The notes under the pieces: generated by a model
The model's input: only the letters and a program-made list of their open reading frames with translations
What the model was told of the DNA's origin: nothing
The model's database searches: none
Origin: Enterococcus sp. BWB1-3
GTDB lineage: Bacteria; Bacillota; Bacilli; Lactobacillales; Enterococcaceae
Length of the DNA: 64,000 nt
NCBI RefSeq assembly: GCF_016745275.1
Contig: NZ_JADOEP010000016.1
Coordinates: 35,011-99,010, forward strand
Direction of reading: 5' to 3'
Part shown: piece by piece, positions 53,128-61,926 of the stretch
Layout: every line of letters begins with the position of its first letter
Position numbering within the stretch: position 1 is the stretch's first letter
Translations under genes and position numbers: made by a program

Positions 53128-53400
53128 TTAAAGTGCATTTATTATCTGTTCACAGCAGGTTTCCATCCCAAACTTTGTAATAAAAGCTGTCCCGTCAATA
53201 ACCGGGACATCCGTCTGAAAATTCGGCTGACCGATAACAACTATTGCGGAAACCTCCAGATCAAGCTCAGAGACTTCATAAATGCTTTTTCCTGTTACTG
53301 CTGCTTCTACATCCTGTTCATTTAAATAATTTTGAATGAACGTTACAGCAAAATTACGTTTATTGTCTGATGTGCCTGCAGCTACTAAAATAGTTTTCAT
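53128..53400 (-). CDS. PTS IIB-like protein lacking the phosphorylated cysteine
   Basis: 90 aa. Size and fold pattern (MKTILVAAGTSDNKRNFAV, then two beta-alpha units) match galactitol-type IIB proteins, but the active loop reads VAAGTSDNKRN where the true IIB encoded nearby reads ACGTGVATST. The phospho-accepting Cys is Ala, so phosphate transfer is not expected. Two cysteines occur only near the C-terminus (METCCEQI). ATG at 53400 with AGGAAGG upstream. It sits between the SDR and E1alpha genes; a regulatory or partner role is possible. Confidence 0.75.
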   Translation of the reverse strand: MKTILVAAGTSDNKRNFAVTFIQNYLNEQDVEAAVTGKSIYEVSELDLEVSAIVVIGQPNFQTDVPVIDGTAFITKFGMETCCEQIINAL

Positions 53401-53412
53401 ATACACCCTTCC

Positions 53413-54159
53413 TCAATACGTTCTCCCGCCGTCTGCCAAAATAATTTGTCCATGAATATAGGAACTCTCCGGTCCAGCTAAAAAGAACGCAGCATTTGCG
53501 ATATCCTCAGGCTGACCAATACGACTGATCGGAATCTTTTTAATCAATTCCTTCCTGCTCAATTCATCAGGATACAGAATATCTAAAATATCTGTCTGAA
53601 CCACTCGTGGTGCCACTGCGTTCACATTAACTCCTTTAGGCCCCAGCTCTTTGGAAATCCCTCTCATCAGCCCATGCTGTCCGGCTTTCGAAGAGGCGTA
53701 ATGTACGCCCCCTCCTGTGCCTGTAATCGCAGATCCGGAAGTAATAAACACAATTTTCCCCTGATTCGTTTGAAAATCTTTATAAAAAGCTTTAATTGTG
53801 TAAAAAGAGCCATCCAGATTAATTCTCAGCACCTGCTGCCACTCCTCAATTGAAATATCATCAACTGTATGCCGATAGCTGATTCCCGCATTAACAATAA
53901 GAATATCAACCCTGCCAAAGACAGAAACAACTTTATTTCGTACCTTCATCATATCTTCTGCGCTCGATACATCTGCCTGAACAAACAATGAATCGGCATA
54001 GTCTATCGAAAATTTCTGAGCAGTCTGTTTTCCTGCTTCAGCATCAAAATCAACAATGACGGTATTAGCTCCTTCCTCAGCAAATCTTTTTGCAATCGCT
54101 TTCCCGATTCCTTTTGCAGCACCTGTAACAACCGCCACTTTTCCCTGCATCGTTTTCAC
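53413..54159 (-). CDS. short-chain dehydrogenase/reductase (SDR)
   Basis: 248 aa classical SDR, NAD(P)-dependent. Cofactor motif VVTGAAKGIGKAIAKRF, an acidic residue after beta2 (VIVDFDAEAG, favouring NAD), NAG motif ILIVNAGISYRHT, catalytic Ser in ITSGSAITG, and YASSK (Tyr and Lys). The start is set at GTG 54159, 9 nt after AGGAAG; a longer frame to 54213 would overlap the IIB gene. It probably oxidises the phosphorylated substrate brought in by the PTS to a keto compound (inference from context). Confidence 0.92.
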   Translation of the reverse strand: MKTMQGKVAVVTGAAKGIGKAIAKRFAEEGANTVIVDFDAEAGKQTAQKFSIDYADSLFVQADVSSAEDMMKVRNKVVSVFGRVDILIVNAGISYRHTVDDISIEEWQQVLRINLDGSFYTIKAFYKDFQTNQGKIVFITSGSAITGTGGGVHYASSKAGQHGLMRGISKELGPKGVNVNAVAPRVVQTDILDILYPDELSRKELIKKIPISRIGQPEDIANAAFFLAGPESSYIHGQIILADGGRTY

Positions 54160-54172
54160 TGCTGACACTTCC

Positions 54173-54451
54173 TCACTTAAGAATCTCGACAATTTTTTGA
54201 ACATCCTCTTCAATACCTACTCCTGTTAAAAAGGACAGGGCACGAATTACAGGGATATCCTCATTTGTGTATGCTGTTGTGGTAACAACCAAATCCGCGT
54301 TCCCAACTTTTGAAGGAAGCTCAGCGACCTTGCATTGTTCAACGATTGCCGGAATATTGTTCTTCTCCAGTTCTTCCTTCACTCTCATGCTGACCACTGT
54401 AGATGTTGCCACGCCTGTACCGCAGGCAATTAATACATGCTTCTTATTCAT
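54173..54451 (-). CDS. PTS galactitol-type IIB component
   Basis: 92 aa phosphocarrier. Phospho-Cys in VLIACGTGVATSTVV near the N-terminus; the rest forms the usual IIB fold (AELPSKVGNADLVVTTTAYT). It accepts phosphate from IIA and passes it to the sugar bound in IIC. Its start lies inside the 3' end of the IIC gene (8-nt overlap) with GGAGG upstream. Belongs to the same set as IIA (55871) and IIC (54444). Confidence 0.93.
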   Translation of the reverse strand: MNKKHVLIACGTGVATSTVVSMRVKEELEKNNIPAIVEQCKVAELPSKVGNADLVVTTTAYTNEDIPVIRALSFLTGVGIEEDVQKIVEILK

Positions 54452-55853
54452 TTTCTTCTACCTCCAGATTTTCTATAGCTGCTTCATTCGGTTTATCCAG
54501 TCCGAATTGTTTCTTAATATCATTTCTGGTCCAGTACCACAGACCTCCATATAAAAGCAGACCGATAACACCTGCCATAAAGGCCGGAATATTTGAAGGA
54601 TCAATCAGCTTCAGCATAATCCAAAGAGTCAAGTGGCTGCTCATATCAATACCGGAAATCATTGTTGCACCTTCCGGAAAAGAGAATCCGACCGCATGAG
54701 CCATTATCGTTGTCAACTCTCCCAGATTTGTAGCAATAAACAAAACCAGACAAATAGACACAATCGAATTCAGCAGACCTCGGAAGATGTTCCCTTTAGA
54801 GGCCGCAATTGACCAGATGATCGTAAACGGCAGTACAGCTAAATCGGCAAATGGCAATAAACGGTTGTACGGTAACACCGCTGCCAGAAAAATAGTAATT
54901 GGAACCATCAGTAAAGCAACAGTAATAATTGCCGGGTGCGCAGTAACAACCGCTGCATCTAAACCGATATAGACTTCTTTTCCCGGGAAGCGTTTTTGTA
55001 TAAATGTTTTAGCTGCTTCTGCAATTGGAGAAAGACCTTCCATCAACAATGCAACCATTCTCGGCATCAAAATCATAACAGCAGACATTTGAATCCCCAG
55101 TTGAATAATAGCCTGTGAATCATAGCCTGCTAAAAAGCCCATCCCAATCCCAAGTATCAGACCGATCATCATGGGTTCACCAAAAATTCCCAGTCTGTTT
55201 TTTAAATTATCTGCATTAATATCAATTTTATTAATTCCCGGAACTTTATCCCAAACCTTATTCAATGCGTATGTCACCGGCGCAAAATTGACAGTTTCCC
55301 CATGAGGCAGAGAAATCCCCGGCAGTCCGAAAAAGTGCTCTACAGCTGGTGCTGTCCAATCCGCAAGCTTAAAGATAACAAATGCATTGATCAGTGCACA
55401 GACAATTGCAATCCAGATTGAATCTGTCGCATAATAAATCATGGCTCCCGGAAAGATCAGATGCCAGTAATTCCAGAGGTCAACATCCATCGTTTTTGTC
55501 TGATTAAATCGCAGCAGCACAATATTAAAAATGAAGATCACCGGAATCAGCAGTACTGCAATCGGTGTGGCAAATGTGATTGCCGCCCCAATCGGCCAGC
55601 CGACATCCAGAATATCCAAATTCAGCCCCAGCCGTTCAATCATTGCCTGTGAAGCAAGCCCCACAGAATCTGAAAGAAGTCCGATTACCAGATTCAATCC
55701 TGTAAACCCAATACCAACAGTTAACCCTGCTCTAAAAGATTTGCTTAATGACTGTCCCAAAATAAGTCCGAAAATAGTTAAAATGATCGGCAGCATCGCT
55801 GTAGCACCCAAATCCAGTACATAGTTTACAGCAGATTTGATAATTTCTAACAT
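54444..55853 (-). CDS. PTS galactitol-family IIC permease
   Basis: 469 aa integral membrane channel with roughly ten hydrophobic segments, beginning ATAMLPIILTIFGLILGQSL. Family features: SFRAGLTVGIGFTGLNLVI, the GEPMMIGLILGIGMGFLAGY segment and an acidic C-terminus. The family carries galactitol and related polyols or pentitols. The ATG at 55853 has AAGGAG at 11 nt; a TTG at 55859 is also possible. It follows the IIA gene by 17 nt. The true substrate is not given by the sequence. Confidence 0.94.
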   Translation of the reverse strand: MLEIIKSAVNYVLDLGATAMLPIILTIFGLILGQSLSKSFRAGLTVGIGFTGLNLVIGLLSDSVGLASQAMIERLGLNLDILDVGWPIGAAITFATPIAVLLIPVIFIFNIVLLRFNQTKTMDVDLWNYWHLIFPGAMIYYATDSIWIAIVCALINAFVIFKLADWTAPAVEHFFGLPGISLPHGETVNFAPVTYALNKVWDKVPGINKIDINADNLKNRLGIFGEPMMIGLILGIGMGFLAGYDSQAIIQLGIQMSAVMILMPRMVALLMEGLSPIAEAAKTFIQKRFPGKEVYIGLDAAVVTAHPAIITVALLMVPITIFLAAVLPYNRLLPFADLAVLPFTIIWSIAASKGNIFRGLLNSIVSICLVLFIATNLGELTTIMAHAVGFSFPEGATMISGIDMSSHLTLWIMLKLIDPSNIPAFMAGVIGLLLYGGLWYWTRNDIKKQFGLDKPNEAAIENLEVEENE

Positions 55854-55870
55854 ACTCAATTCATCTCCTT

Positions 55871-56335
55871 CTAATTGACTGTCTGTAATAGTTTTTCAAT
55901 CTCCGCAACATTCTCACCTGACTTCAACAACTGTAAATTTTCTTCATCCTGGCAAAGTGCAATCAAACGCTGCAGCATAACAACCTGCTTTTTCGAATCT
56001 TTGATGGCAAGCATGAAAACCAGCTCCACTTCCACATATTCCTGTGTACTTGCCATAATTTCAAAAGAAATCGGCTGATTAAGTACTCCGACCAAAAAGC
56101 CTTCTTTTTTCACATGAACACAATCCGTATGAGGAATCGCCACACTGATTCCTTTCGTCGGCAGTCCTGTAGGAAAGTGCTTTTCCCGTTCAACAACTGC
56201 TTCAAAATAACTTTCTTTTACAAACTCATACTCAAACAGCACCTGACTCATCGCCTCCAACAGCTTCTCTTTTTCTGTTTCATTGAACATACAATACATA
56301 AATTTTTGCTTATCATCACATAGTATTTTTTTCAT
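55871..56335 (-). CDS. PTS fructose/mannitol-type IIA component
   Basis: 154 aa PTS_EIIA_2 protein. Active histidine in SVAIPHTDCVHV; surrounding GLPTKGI and FMLAIKDSKKQVVMLQRLI are typical. It receives phosphate from HPr and hands it to IIB. The ATG at 56335 (GGGG upstream) overlaps the end of the regulator gene by 20 nt, coupling the two. First PTS gene of the operon. Confidence 0.93.
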   Translation of the reverse strand: MKKILCDDKQKFMYCMFNETEKEKLLEAMSQVLFEYEFVKESYFEAVVEREKHFPTGLPTKGISVAIPHTDCVHVKKEGFLVGVLNQPISFEIMASTQEYVEVELVFMLAIKDSKKQVVMLQRLIALCQDEENLQLLKSGENVAEIEKLLQTVN

Positions 56336-58472
56336 TTGAAAACCCCATCACTTTATCTTCCATATTTTTCAATTCAATCAGTACTTCTTCCGGCTGCTCA
56401 CAAGCATCCATTCTTAAAATGAATGTTTCTGTTGCCAAAATTTCTGTAAAATAATATAAACAGGTTCCAATCGTTTTCCCTTCCGGAATACTGAGAGCGA
56501 TTACATATTTTACCGGATCATTTTGCTTATGATTAAATCTGACTGGCTCCTTTAGCCGAAGAAAGCTGGCTCCGATTTGAATCGCTCCATTTGCTGCTTC
56601 ACCATGAGGAATGGCAACGCCCGGAGAAATAACGATGTAGGAGTCATGTTCCTCAATCATCTGGATCATACTTTCAATGTATCTCTGCTCTATCAGCTGA
56701 TCTTCCAGCAAAATCTTTCCAGCTAATTCAACAGCTTCCCGCCAGTCTCCGGCTGACTTGTCCAAAACCACTCGATCTATCGTAAGTACATCAGACAATC
56801 GACTGATTTCTTTTGTTTCTACTCTTCTTTTACGTTGATTTAGACGATACAGTTCTTCCAACTCGCTGACAAATTTTTGATGGTACTCTTCTTCAACATA
56901 TTTTTCGATAATCGGCAAACAGCTTTGAAGCAGCTGTCTGTCTTTTAATGGGAGTGCATTATATTCTGCTTCCTGGGGTGTAAACCGATAGATAACTTTT
57001 TGAATAGCAACAATATCATCCTCTGTCAGCAGAGGGTTGACTAACAGCACAGGTGATTTGTCAAATTGAAGAGGGACTGTGGTGATAATTAAATCCTGAT
57101 TTTCCGGCTGGATTTTTTGCAGTATATGAGAAGAATCCACTGAAACGATATCTATTTGCGGAAATGCCTTTTTAAGCTTAATCTCTATCAGCTGGGCTGT
57201 TCCTCTGCCGGAATTACAGATCACTCTCACACGAATTGTCTCTTTAAAAAAAGTATTATTGATATTATTTTCTAAAATTGCCATAACATACATCACAATA
57301 AATGAAATTTCATCCTGGGTAATCTCTGTTTCCAAAAATTCTTCAATCGGCTTGACGTGTTTTTTTACCAGTGGAAAAATATCCGCGTACGCCTGATAAA
57401 CTTCCTCAAACAAACCATTTTTCACATTACTTTTCAACTTAATTCGATAAATAAGCAGCTTTAAATGGTTTTCCAGCAAATCAAATAAATCACTATTCAA
57501 ATAGTATTTAATATTCAAGTCCTTCGACAAATTAAAAATAAATTCATTGATCAGTATCTGCGTTTCAATTGAATCAATTTTTCTGCTGTTGTTTTTGATA
57601 TAACTTTTACTTCTCAAAATGGAAATCAGATAGCTTCGTTCGTCTTCTGAAATAGCCAGGGAATACATTTCCTTCAGCTTCTCTGCAATTGCTTCAGCAA
57701 AGGATGATTTCGAACTCTCCTTTACATCTGACAACTCTTCGGCATTTTGAATAGTAAATCCCAAAGAAAGCCGTTCAACTATGATCAGCAGATAGCAGAC
57801 AACCTCCTGATAAGAGAAATCCGAAAGCTGAAGTCCCTGGTCCTTCTCACTTTCCAACAGCATTTGGGCAATTTCCTGATATCGGGTATCTTTATCAATG
57901 ATATCCAGCAACAGATTTTGAAAGATATTGTTCTCAAAGCCAAGCGCATAATCATAATCATTGTCAAACAGACCATTGAAAATAATCAGCTTCATCATGG
58001 CATAGCGGATTTTAGCTTCATTCCCCTGCACCTTGTAACCTTTGCCGACATAGGAATGCAATACTAGTCCATTTCGTTTAAACCAGATTTTCAATTCTTC
58101 AATATCGCTCACCAGCGTATTTCTGCTGACCAAAACATATTCTGACAAATAATAAGTCGTTATATAGTCACAACTCGTTACCAGCAGCATAGCAAGAATC
58201 GTTCGCCGCTCATCCTGTGACAGATGATAGTTTTGAAACGAAGCATAGGTCTTTAGCAATTCCTGCAAATCCACTTCATCTGCCATTTGGAGATAGCCAT
58301 CCTCATCGAAAATAATCTTTATCTGATTACTTTTTTCCAGATAATAATTAATTTCTTTAATATCATTTCGTATAGTTTGATCGGAAACTTTAAATAATTC
58401 TGCATAGTTGTGAAGTGTTTCTTTCTTCTCGTGTAAAGCATCTAATATAATCTTGTTAATCCTTCTATTCAT
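56316..58472 (-). CDS. PRD-domain transcriptional regulator (BglG/MtlR type)
   Basis: 718 aa. N-terminal HTH_11 and Mga-like domains (MNRRINKIILDALHEKKE; VSDQTIRNDIKEINYYLEK), two PTS-regulation domains (about 180-400), a galactitol-type IIB-like domain (RVICNSGRGTAQLIEIKLK) and a C-terminal IIA domain with active His in GVAIPHGEAA. This is the DNA-binding MtlR/LicR layout, not the RNA-binding BglG one. It is regulated by PTS phosphorylation and activates the downstream transporter operon. GAGG places the ATG at 58472. A cre site lies between it and the divergent dehydrogenase gene. Confidence 0.93.
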   Translation of the reverse strand: MNRRINKIILDALHEKKETLHNYAELFKVSDQTIRNDIKEINYYLEKSNQIKIIFDEDGYLQMADEVDLQELLKTYASFQNYHLSQDERRTILAMLLVTSCDYITTYYLSEYVLVSRNTLVSDIEELKIWFKRNGLVLHSYVGKGYKVQGNEAKIRYAMMKLIIFNGLFDNDYDYALGFENNIFQNLLLDIIDKDTRYQEIAQMLLESEKDQGLQLSDFSYQEVVCYLLIIVERLSLGFTIQNAEELSDVKESSKSSFAEAIAEKLKEMYSLAISEDERSYLISILRSKSYIKNNSRKIDSIETQILINEFIFNLSKDLNIKYYLNSDLFDLLENHLKLLIYRIKLKSNVKNGLFEEVYQAYADIFPLVKKHVKPIEEFLETEITQDEISFIVMYVMAILENNINNTFFKETIRVRVICNSGRGTAQLIEIKLKKAFPQIDIVSVDSSHILQKIQPENQDLIITTVPLQFDKSPVLLVNPLLTEDDIVAIQKVIYRFTPQEAEYNALPLKDRQLLQSCLPIIEKYVEEEYHQKFVSELEELYRLNQRKRRVETKEISRLSDVLTIDRVVLDKSAGDWREAVELAGKILLEDQLIEQRYIESMIQMIEEHDSYIVISPGVAIPHGEAANGAIQIGASFLRLKEPVRFNHKQNDPVKYVIALSIPEGKTIGTCLYYFTEILATETFILRMDACEQPEEVLIELKNMEDKVMGFSNEKNTM

Positions 58473-58533
58473 CCCTCTCACCTCTACACGCTCATTATAT
58501 TTCATTCACATTTTTTCACAAGCACAATCCCTT

Positions 58534-58547
58534 TGAAATCGCTATCA
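58534..58547. promoter_or_regulatory. CcpA cre site
   Basis: TGAAATCGCTATCA fits the consensus TGWAANCGNTNWCA at every position. It lies 62 nt upstream of the PRD regulator start and 132 nt upstream of the divergent dehydrogenase gene. Carbon catabolite repression of both sides is expected. Confidence 0.75.
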
Positions 58548-58678
58548 AAAGAATTGTGACAGTGATAGTCTTGAAGAAAAAATTTTTCCATGATAAGCTT
58601 TTATCATCTAATAAAACACCCTTCTCTATCTATTAAAATAACACCCACCTCGAATATCCAGAAGGGAGTCCATAAAAA

Positions 58679-59707
58679 ATGAAAGCCTTAAGAAAAACTG
58701 CTGAAGGATATGGAAACATGGAGTATATCACTGTTAATGAGCCTTATCCAAAAAAAAATGAACTAAAAATCCGTGTACTGCTTACAGGCATCTGCGGTTC
58801 AGATATTCATGCATTCAAAGGAGAATATAACAAAAAGATACCACTGACATTAGGTCATGAATTCGTTGGTGAAGTGACAGAAGTCGGAAGTGATGTCAGG
58901 AAATTCAAACCCGAAGATATCGTAGTCAGTGAGACTACATATGAAGTTTGTGAAAAATGCCACTACTGTTATGAACAGGACTATAACTTGTGCAGCCGGC
59001 GCAAAGGTTTGGGTACTCAGGTAGATGGAAGCTTCGCTGAATACATTATTGTTAAAGCCGACCGTTGTCATCAGGTGCCCAAAGCGATCAACCTCTACTC
59101 AGCTGCAATGCTGGAACCGCTCGCCTGCTGTATGCATGCGGTCAAAGAAAAAACAGTTGTTCATTCTGAAGAAAAAATTGCCGTCTTCGGTCCCGGCCCA
59201 ATCGGAATCATTCTTTCACTGGTTTTGAAATCATTAGGTGCAGAGGTGATTTTGATCGGAATCAATCAAGACGAAAAAAGGCTGCAAATTGCTCACGAAC
59301 TTGGTATTCCCCATATAATCAACAGTCAAAATCAGCCTCTTGAAGATTCTATCATGAGCCTGACTGAAGACTATGGAGCAGATCAGGTCTTCGAGTGTTC
59401 CGGAAATATTCATGCTCTTCATCAGGCAATGGAAATTGTTAAAAAGAAAGGCCGGATCATTCAAGAAGGACTTTTCGCCAAGAATATGAATCCCATTAGT
59501 ATGGACCTTCTTATTCACAAAGAAATTGAATTGATCGGCTCTCGAACTCAGAAGCCCAGCTCCTGGCAGCTCGCTGTTCAATGGCTGGAACAAGAACAGA
59601 ACGATCTGACTCCGCTCGTTTCAAAAATAACAGCACTGGAAAACTGGGAAGAAGCATTCCACTGGACTATGAGCGGAGAAGCGTTAAAAGTTTTGATGGT
59701 ACCATAA
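58679..59707 (+). CDS. zinc-dependent medium-chain alcohol/polyol dehydrogenase
   Basis: 342 aa MDR-family enzyme, close in pattern to sorbitol, threonine and galactitol-phosphate dehydrogenases. Catalytic-zinc region GICGSDIHAFKG and GHEFVGEVTEVG; structural-zinc cysteines in CEKCHYCYEQDYNLC; Rossmann motif VFGPGPIGIILSL. AAGGGAG precedes the ATG. It is divergent from the PTS operon, sharing its control region and cre site. It likely oxidises an alcohol group of the imported substrate or its phosphate. The exact step relative to the SDR is unknown. Confidence 0.93.
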   Translation: MKALRKTAEGYGNMEYITVNEPYPKKNELKIRVLLTGICGSDIHAFKGEYNKKIPLTLGHEFVGEVTEVGSDVRKFKPEDIVVSETTYEVCEKCHYCYEQDYNLCSRRKGLGTQVDGSFAEYIIVKADRCHQVPKAINLYSAAMLEPLACCMHAVKEKTVVHSEEKIAVFGPGPIGIILSLVLKSLGAEVILIGINQDEKRLQIAHELGIPHIINSQNQPLEDSIMSLTEDYGADQVFECSGNIHALHQAMEIVKKKGRIIQEGLFAKNMNPISMDLLIHKEIELIGSRTQKPSSWQLAVQWLEQEQNDLTPLVSKITALENWEEAFHWTMSGEALKVLMVP

Positions 59708-60119
59708 TCTAAAAAAAAATTTTTTGCGTTGATTTTGATTTCTCTCTGCCTCTACAATATGTGATGATTACCGTCAGCAGTCGTTTTCTCTTCTGTTTAT
59801 CACTGACAGATTTCCAAAAGAAATCATGGGAGAGGAAAAAGAATAGCTGTCGGAAAGCAATAATAAATAAACTTCCCCTTGTAATAATAATGCCAAACAG
59901 CTCTCTATAAATCCTTGATTCACAGTTCCTCCTCTTGCATTTATGGACACATCAAAAAAGGTCGGTACAAACACTCATGTGGGCGACAGCCCTCATGAGT
60001 GTTTGTCACAACCTCTTTTAACCAAACTTTTTTTATTCTTTTAATCTCTGCAACTTCTGCAGAAATTCGTATGTCTTCTCAAAATTCCAACAGTATCTTG
60101 CTGAATTCCTAATCTGCGA
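59708..60119. other. intergenic gap with a strong hairpin at 59968-60005
   Basis: CAAACACTCATGTGGGC pairs with GCCCTCATGAGTGTTTG (17 bp, one mismatch, GACA loop). It could end the adcA transcript or the dehydrogenase transcript, but no clean T run follows. A 49-codon minus frame from a GTG near 59923, with AGGAGG only 4 nt upstream, is hydrophobic and not accepted as a gene. Confidence 0.55.
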
Positions 60120-61646
60120 TCAATGTGCCAGCATTTCCTGTGCAATTTCTTTTCCGCTTAAATCAGCTGAATAGTAAGTCGGCCAGTTTTCCAATTCTGA
60201 CGACAAAGCCTCCTGACTTTCATTTCCAAAATAAATATGGAAATGTTCTGCCTTAGTCGGTTCAATGGCGTGATCACTAAACTGAACATATCGGAATGCT
60301 CCATTGTCCTGGTCAAGTGCTTCGAAGCAGTAGCGCACGCCTCGATTTCCACCTTTGTAGCTCAATACTTCATAACCCGCATACTTATATTCAGAAGAAA
60401 AATGTTCACCTTTTGAATTGATGAATGTCATCTTGTTATTTGTAATCTCAATTTTTTCAATATCTGTCGCATAACCGGCTTCATAATATGCTTTGTATTC
60501 CTCTGCAGTCTTATCCTTATTAATTTTTGCTTTATAGTCAAAAACCTGATCAAAGGTTCCATCTGATACAAATGGATAAACAGACTGCCAGCTTCCAGAC
60601 CAGTCTGACAATGGACGATCTTTTATTTGACTGTCTTCAAAATAACCATTGTAAACTGTTTTTTCTTTTTTAGCAGATACAGAATCCAGTGCTGAATTTT
60701 CACCTGTTATTGTTTTACTTAGTGCTTCCAGATTATCTGCCATAACAGAGATATAGTCTTCTCCATTTTCAATTTGTTCATTCGTCAAGCCTTCAAGGGG
60801 ATTTAATACCAGCAGCTCAACACCCGCTTCTTCAGCCAGCGTACGTGCGATAGAGTCGGTTGCATTTGCCTCAAAATAAATGTACTGAATATCATTTTCT
60901 GTTACAAAATCTTTCAGCTCAGCCAGTCTGGTCGCTGAGGGCTCTTCACTTGGAGACAATCCGGAAATCGGAACCTGTGTCAGTCCGTATTCTACGGCCA
61001 AATAACCGAAAGCTGCATGTTGTGTAACAAAGCTCTTTTGGCTGGCAGCTCCCAGAGTATCCTTGTAAGAATGATCTAAGTCAGTCAGTCTTTTCAAATA
61101 CGCTTCTGTATTTTCAGTAAAGACTGCTTCTCTCTCCGGATAAATTTCAATCAACTGGTCCCGAATTTCTTTCACCTCTTCTATTGCCAGACTAGGTGCC
61201 AGCCAGACATGAGGATCCAACTCATGTGAATGTCCGTCTTCTTCAGAGTGATCATGATCTTCTTCCTCTCCCCCTGAAAGCAGCAGCATATTTTCAGTTG
61301 CTTTAATAACATGAACATTCCCGTCATTAAAGGTTGTTTCCATTGACGGCACCCAGAATTCCATATTTTCATTGTTATAAACAAAGACGTCTGCATCCTG
61401 TAATTTTTTCAAATCTTTGGCAGAGGGCTCATAATCATGTGCTTCTGTTCCAGCAGGTACAAGCATATCAACAGTTCCTTCATTCCCAACAATATTTTTC
61501 GTAAACTCGTACATCGGATAAAAACTCGTCAGAATGTTTAATTCTTTCTGTTCCTCTACAGAAGAGCCTTTCCCATTTACTGAGCAGGCACTCATAAATC
61601 CAGCTAAAAATAAAATAGATAATCCCAAAATAAGCTTGCGTTTCAT
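60120..61646 (-). CDS. adcA: zinc ABC transporter substrate-binding lipoprotein with ZinT domain
   Basis: 508 aa. Signal peptide with lipobox MSAC. The N-terminal cluster A-I (ZnuA-like) domain spans about 35-320 and has HDYEPSAKDL, a His/Asp/Glu-rich zinc loop (EEDHDHSEEDGHSHELDPH) and the TQHAAFGYLA histidine. The C-terminal ZinT domain (about 330-508) begins YNGYFEDSQIKDRPLSDWSG and has AEHFHIYFG. This AdcA architecture captures zinc outside the cell for the AdcBC transporter; those genes are not in the window. A Zur-type operator lies 40 nt upstream. Confidence 0.96.
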   Translation of the reverse strand: MKRKLILGLSILFLAGFMSACSVNGKGSSVEEQKELNILTSFYPMYEFTKNIVGNEGTVDMLVPAGTEAHDYEPSAKDLKKLQDADVFVYNNENMEFWVPSMETTFNDGNVHVIKATENMLLLSGGEEEDHDHSEEDGHSHELDPHVWLAPSLAIEEVKEIRDQLIEIYPEREAVFTENTEAYLKRLTDLDHSYKDTLGAASQKSFVTQHAAFGYLAVEYGLTQVPISGLSPSEEPSATRLAELKDFVTENDIQYIYFEANATDSIARTLAEEAGVELLVLNPLEGLTNEQIENGEDYISVMADNLEALSKTITGENSALDSVSAKKEKTVYNGYFEDSQIKDRPLSDWSGSWQSVYPFVSDGTFDQVFDYKAKINKDKTAEEYKAYYEAGYATDIEKIEITNNKMTFINSKGEHFSSEYKYAGYEVLSYKGGNRGVRYCFEALDQDNGAFRYVQFSDHAIEPTKAEHFHIYFGNESQEALSSELENWPTYYSADLSGKEIAQEMLAH

Positions 61647-61685
61647 TTGTACACTCCTTCATATCTTACGTTTTATTTATACAAA

Positions 61686-61700
61686 GCGTAATGATTACGT
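61686..61700. promoter_or_regulatory. Zur-type zinc operator
   Basis: GCGTAATGATTACGT holds the palindrome CGTAAT-G-ATTACG, which is the core of the B. subtilis Zur box (TCGTAATNATTACGA). It lies 40 nt upstream of adcA. Expected to repress adcA when zinc is sufficient. Streptococcal AdcR boxes (TTAACNRGTTAA) look different. Confidence 0.8.
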
Positions 61701-61879
61701 TTTGCTCCGTTGGATAGTAGCAAACTAGAAAAAGGTTGTCAACTATTTATATGCTGATTTCTAAATAATTAGGTGATAAATTCTTTTTCAAAACTGATTC
61801 TGAATAAAAAAGAAGGTAAAAATAAAACGTTTCTCAAATAAAAACATACTATGTCACAATCCTGATCTTTACCTTAAAT

Positions 61880-61897
61880 AATAATCATGTGATTATT
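61880..61897. promoter_or_regulatory. 18-bp palindrome upstream of the frameshifted secreted-protein gene
   Basis: AATAATCA-TG-TGATTATT is a perfect palindrome 30 nt before the start at 61927. Operator-like; the regulator is unknown and the sequence is not the Zur motif. Confidence 0.5.
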
Positions 61898-61926
61898 TGT
61901 TTATCAAATATGAAAGGAAGTGTTGT

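Noticed and set aside
59774..59923. 49-codon hydrophobic minus frame with AGGAGG near its GTG
   Set aside because: Spacing of 4 nt is too short, no conserved context is visible, and composition is not convincing.
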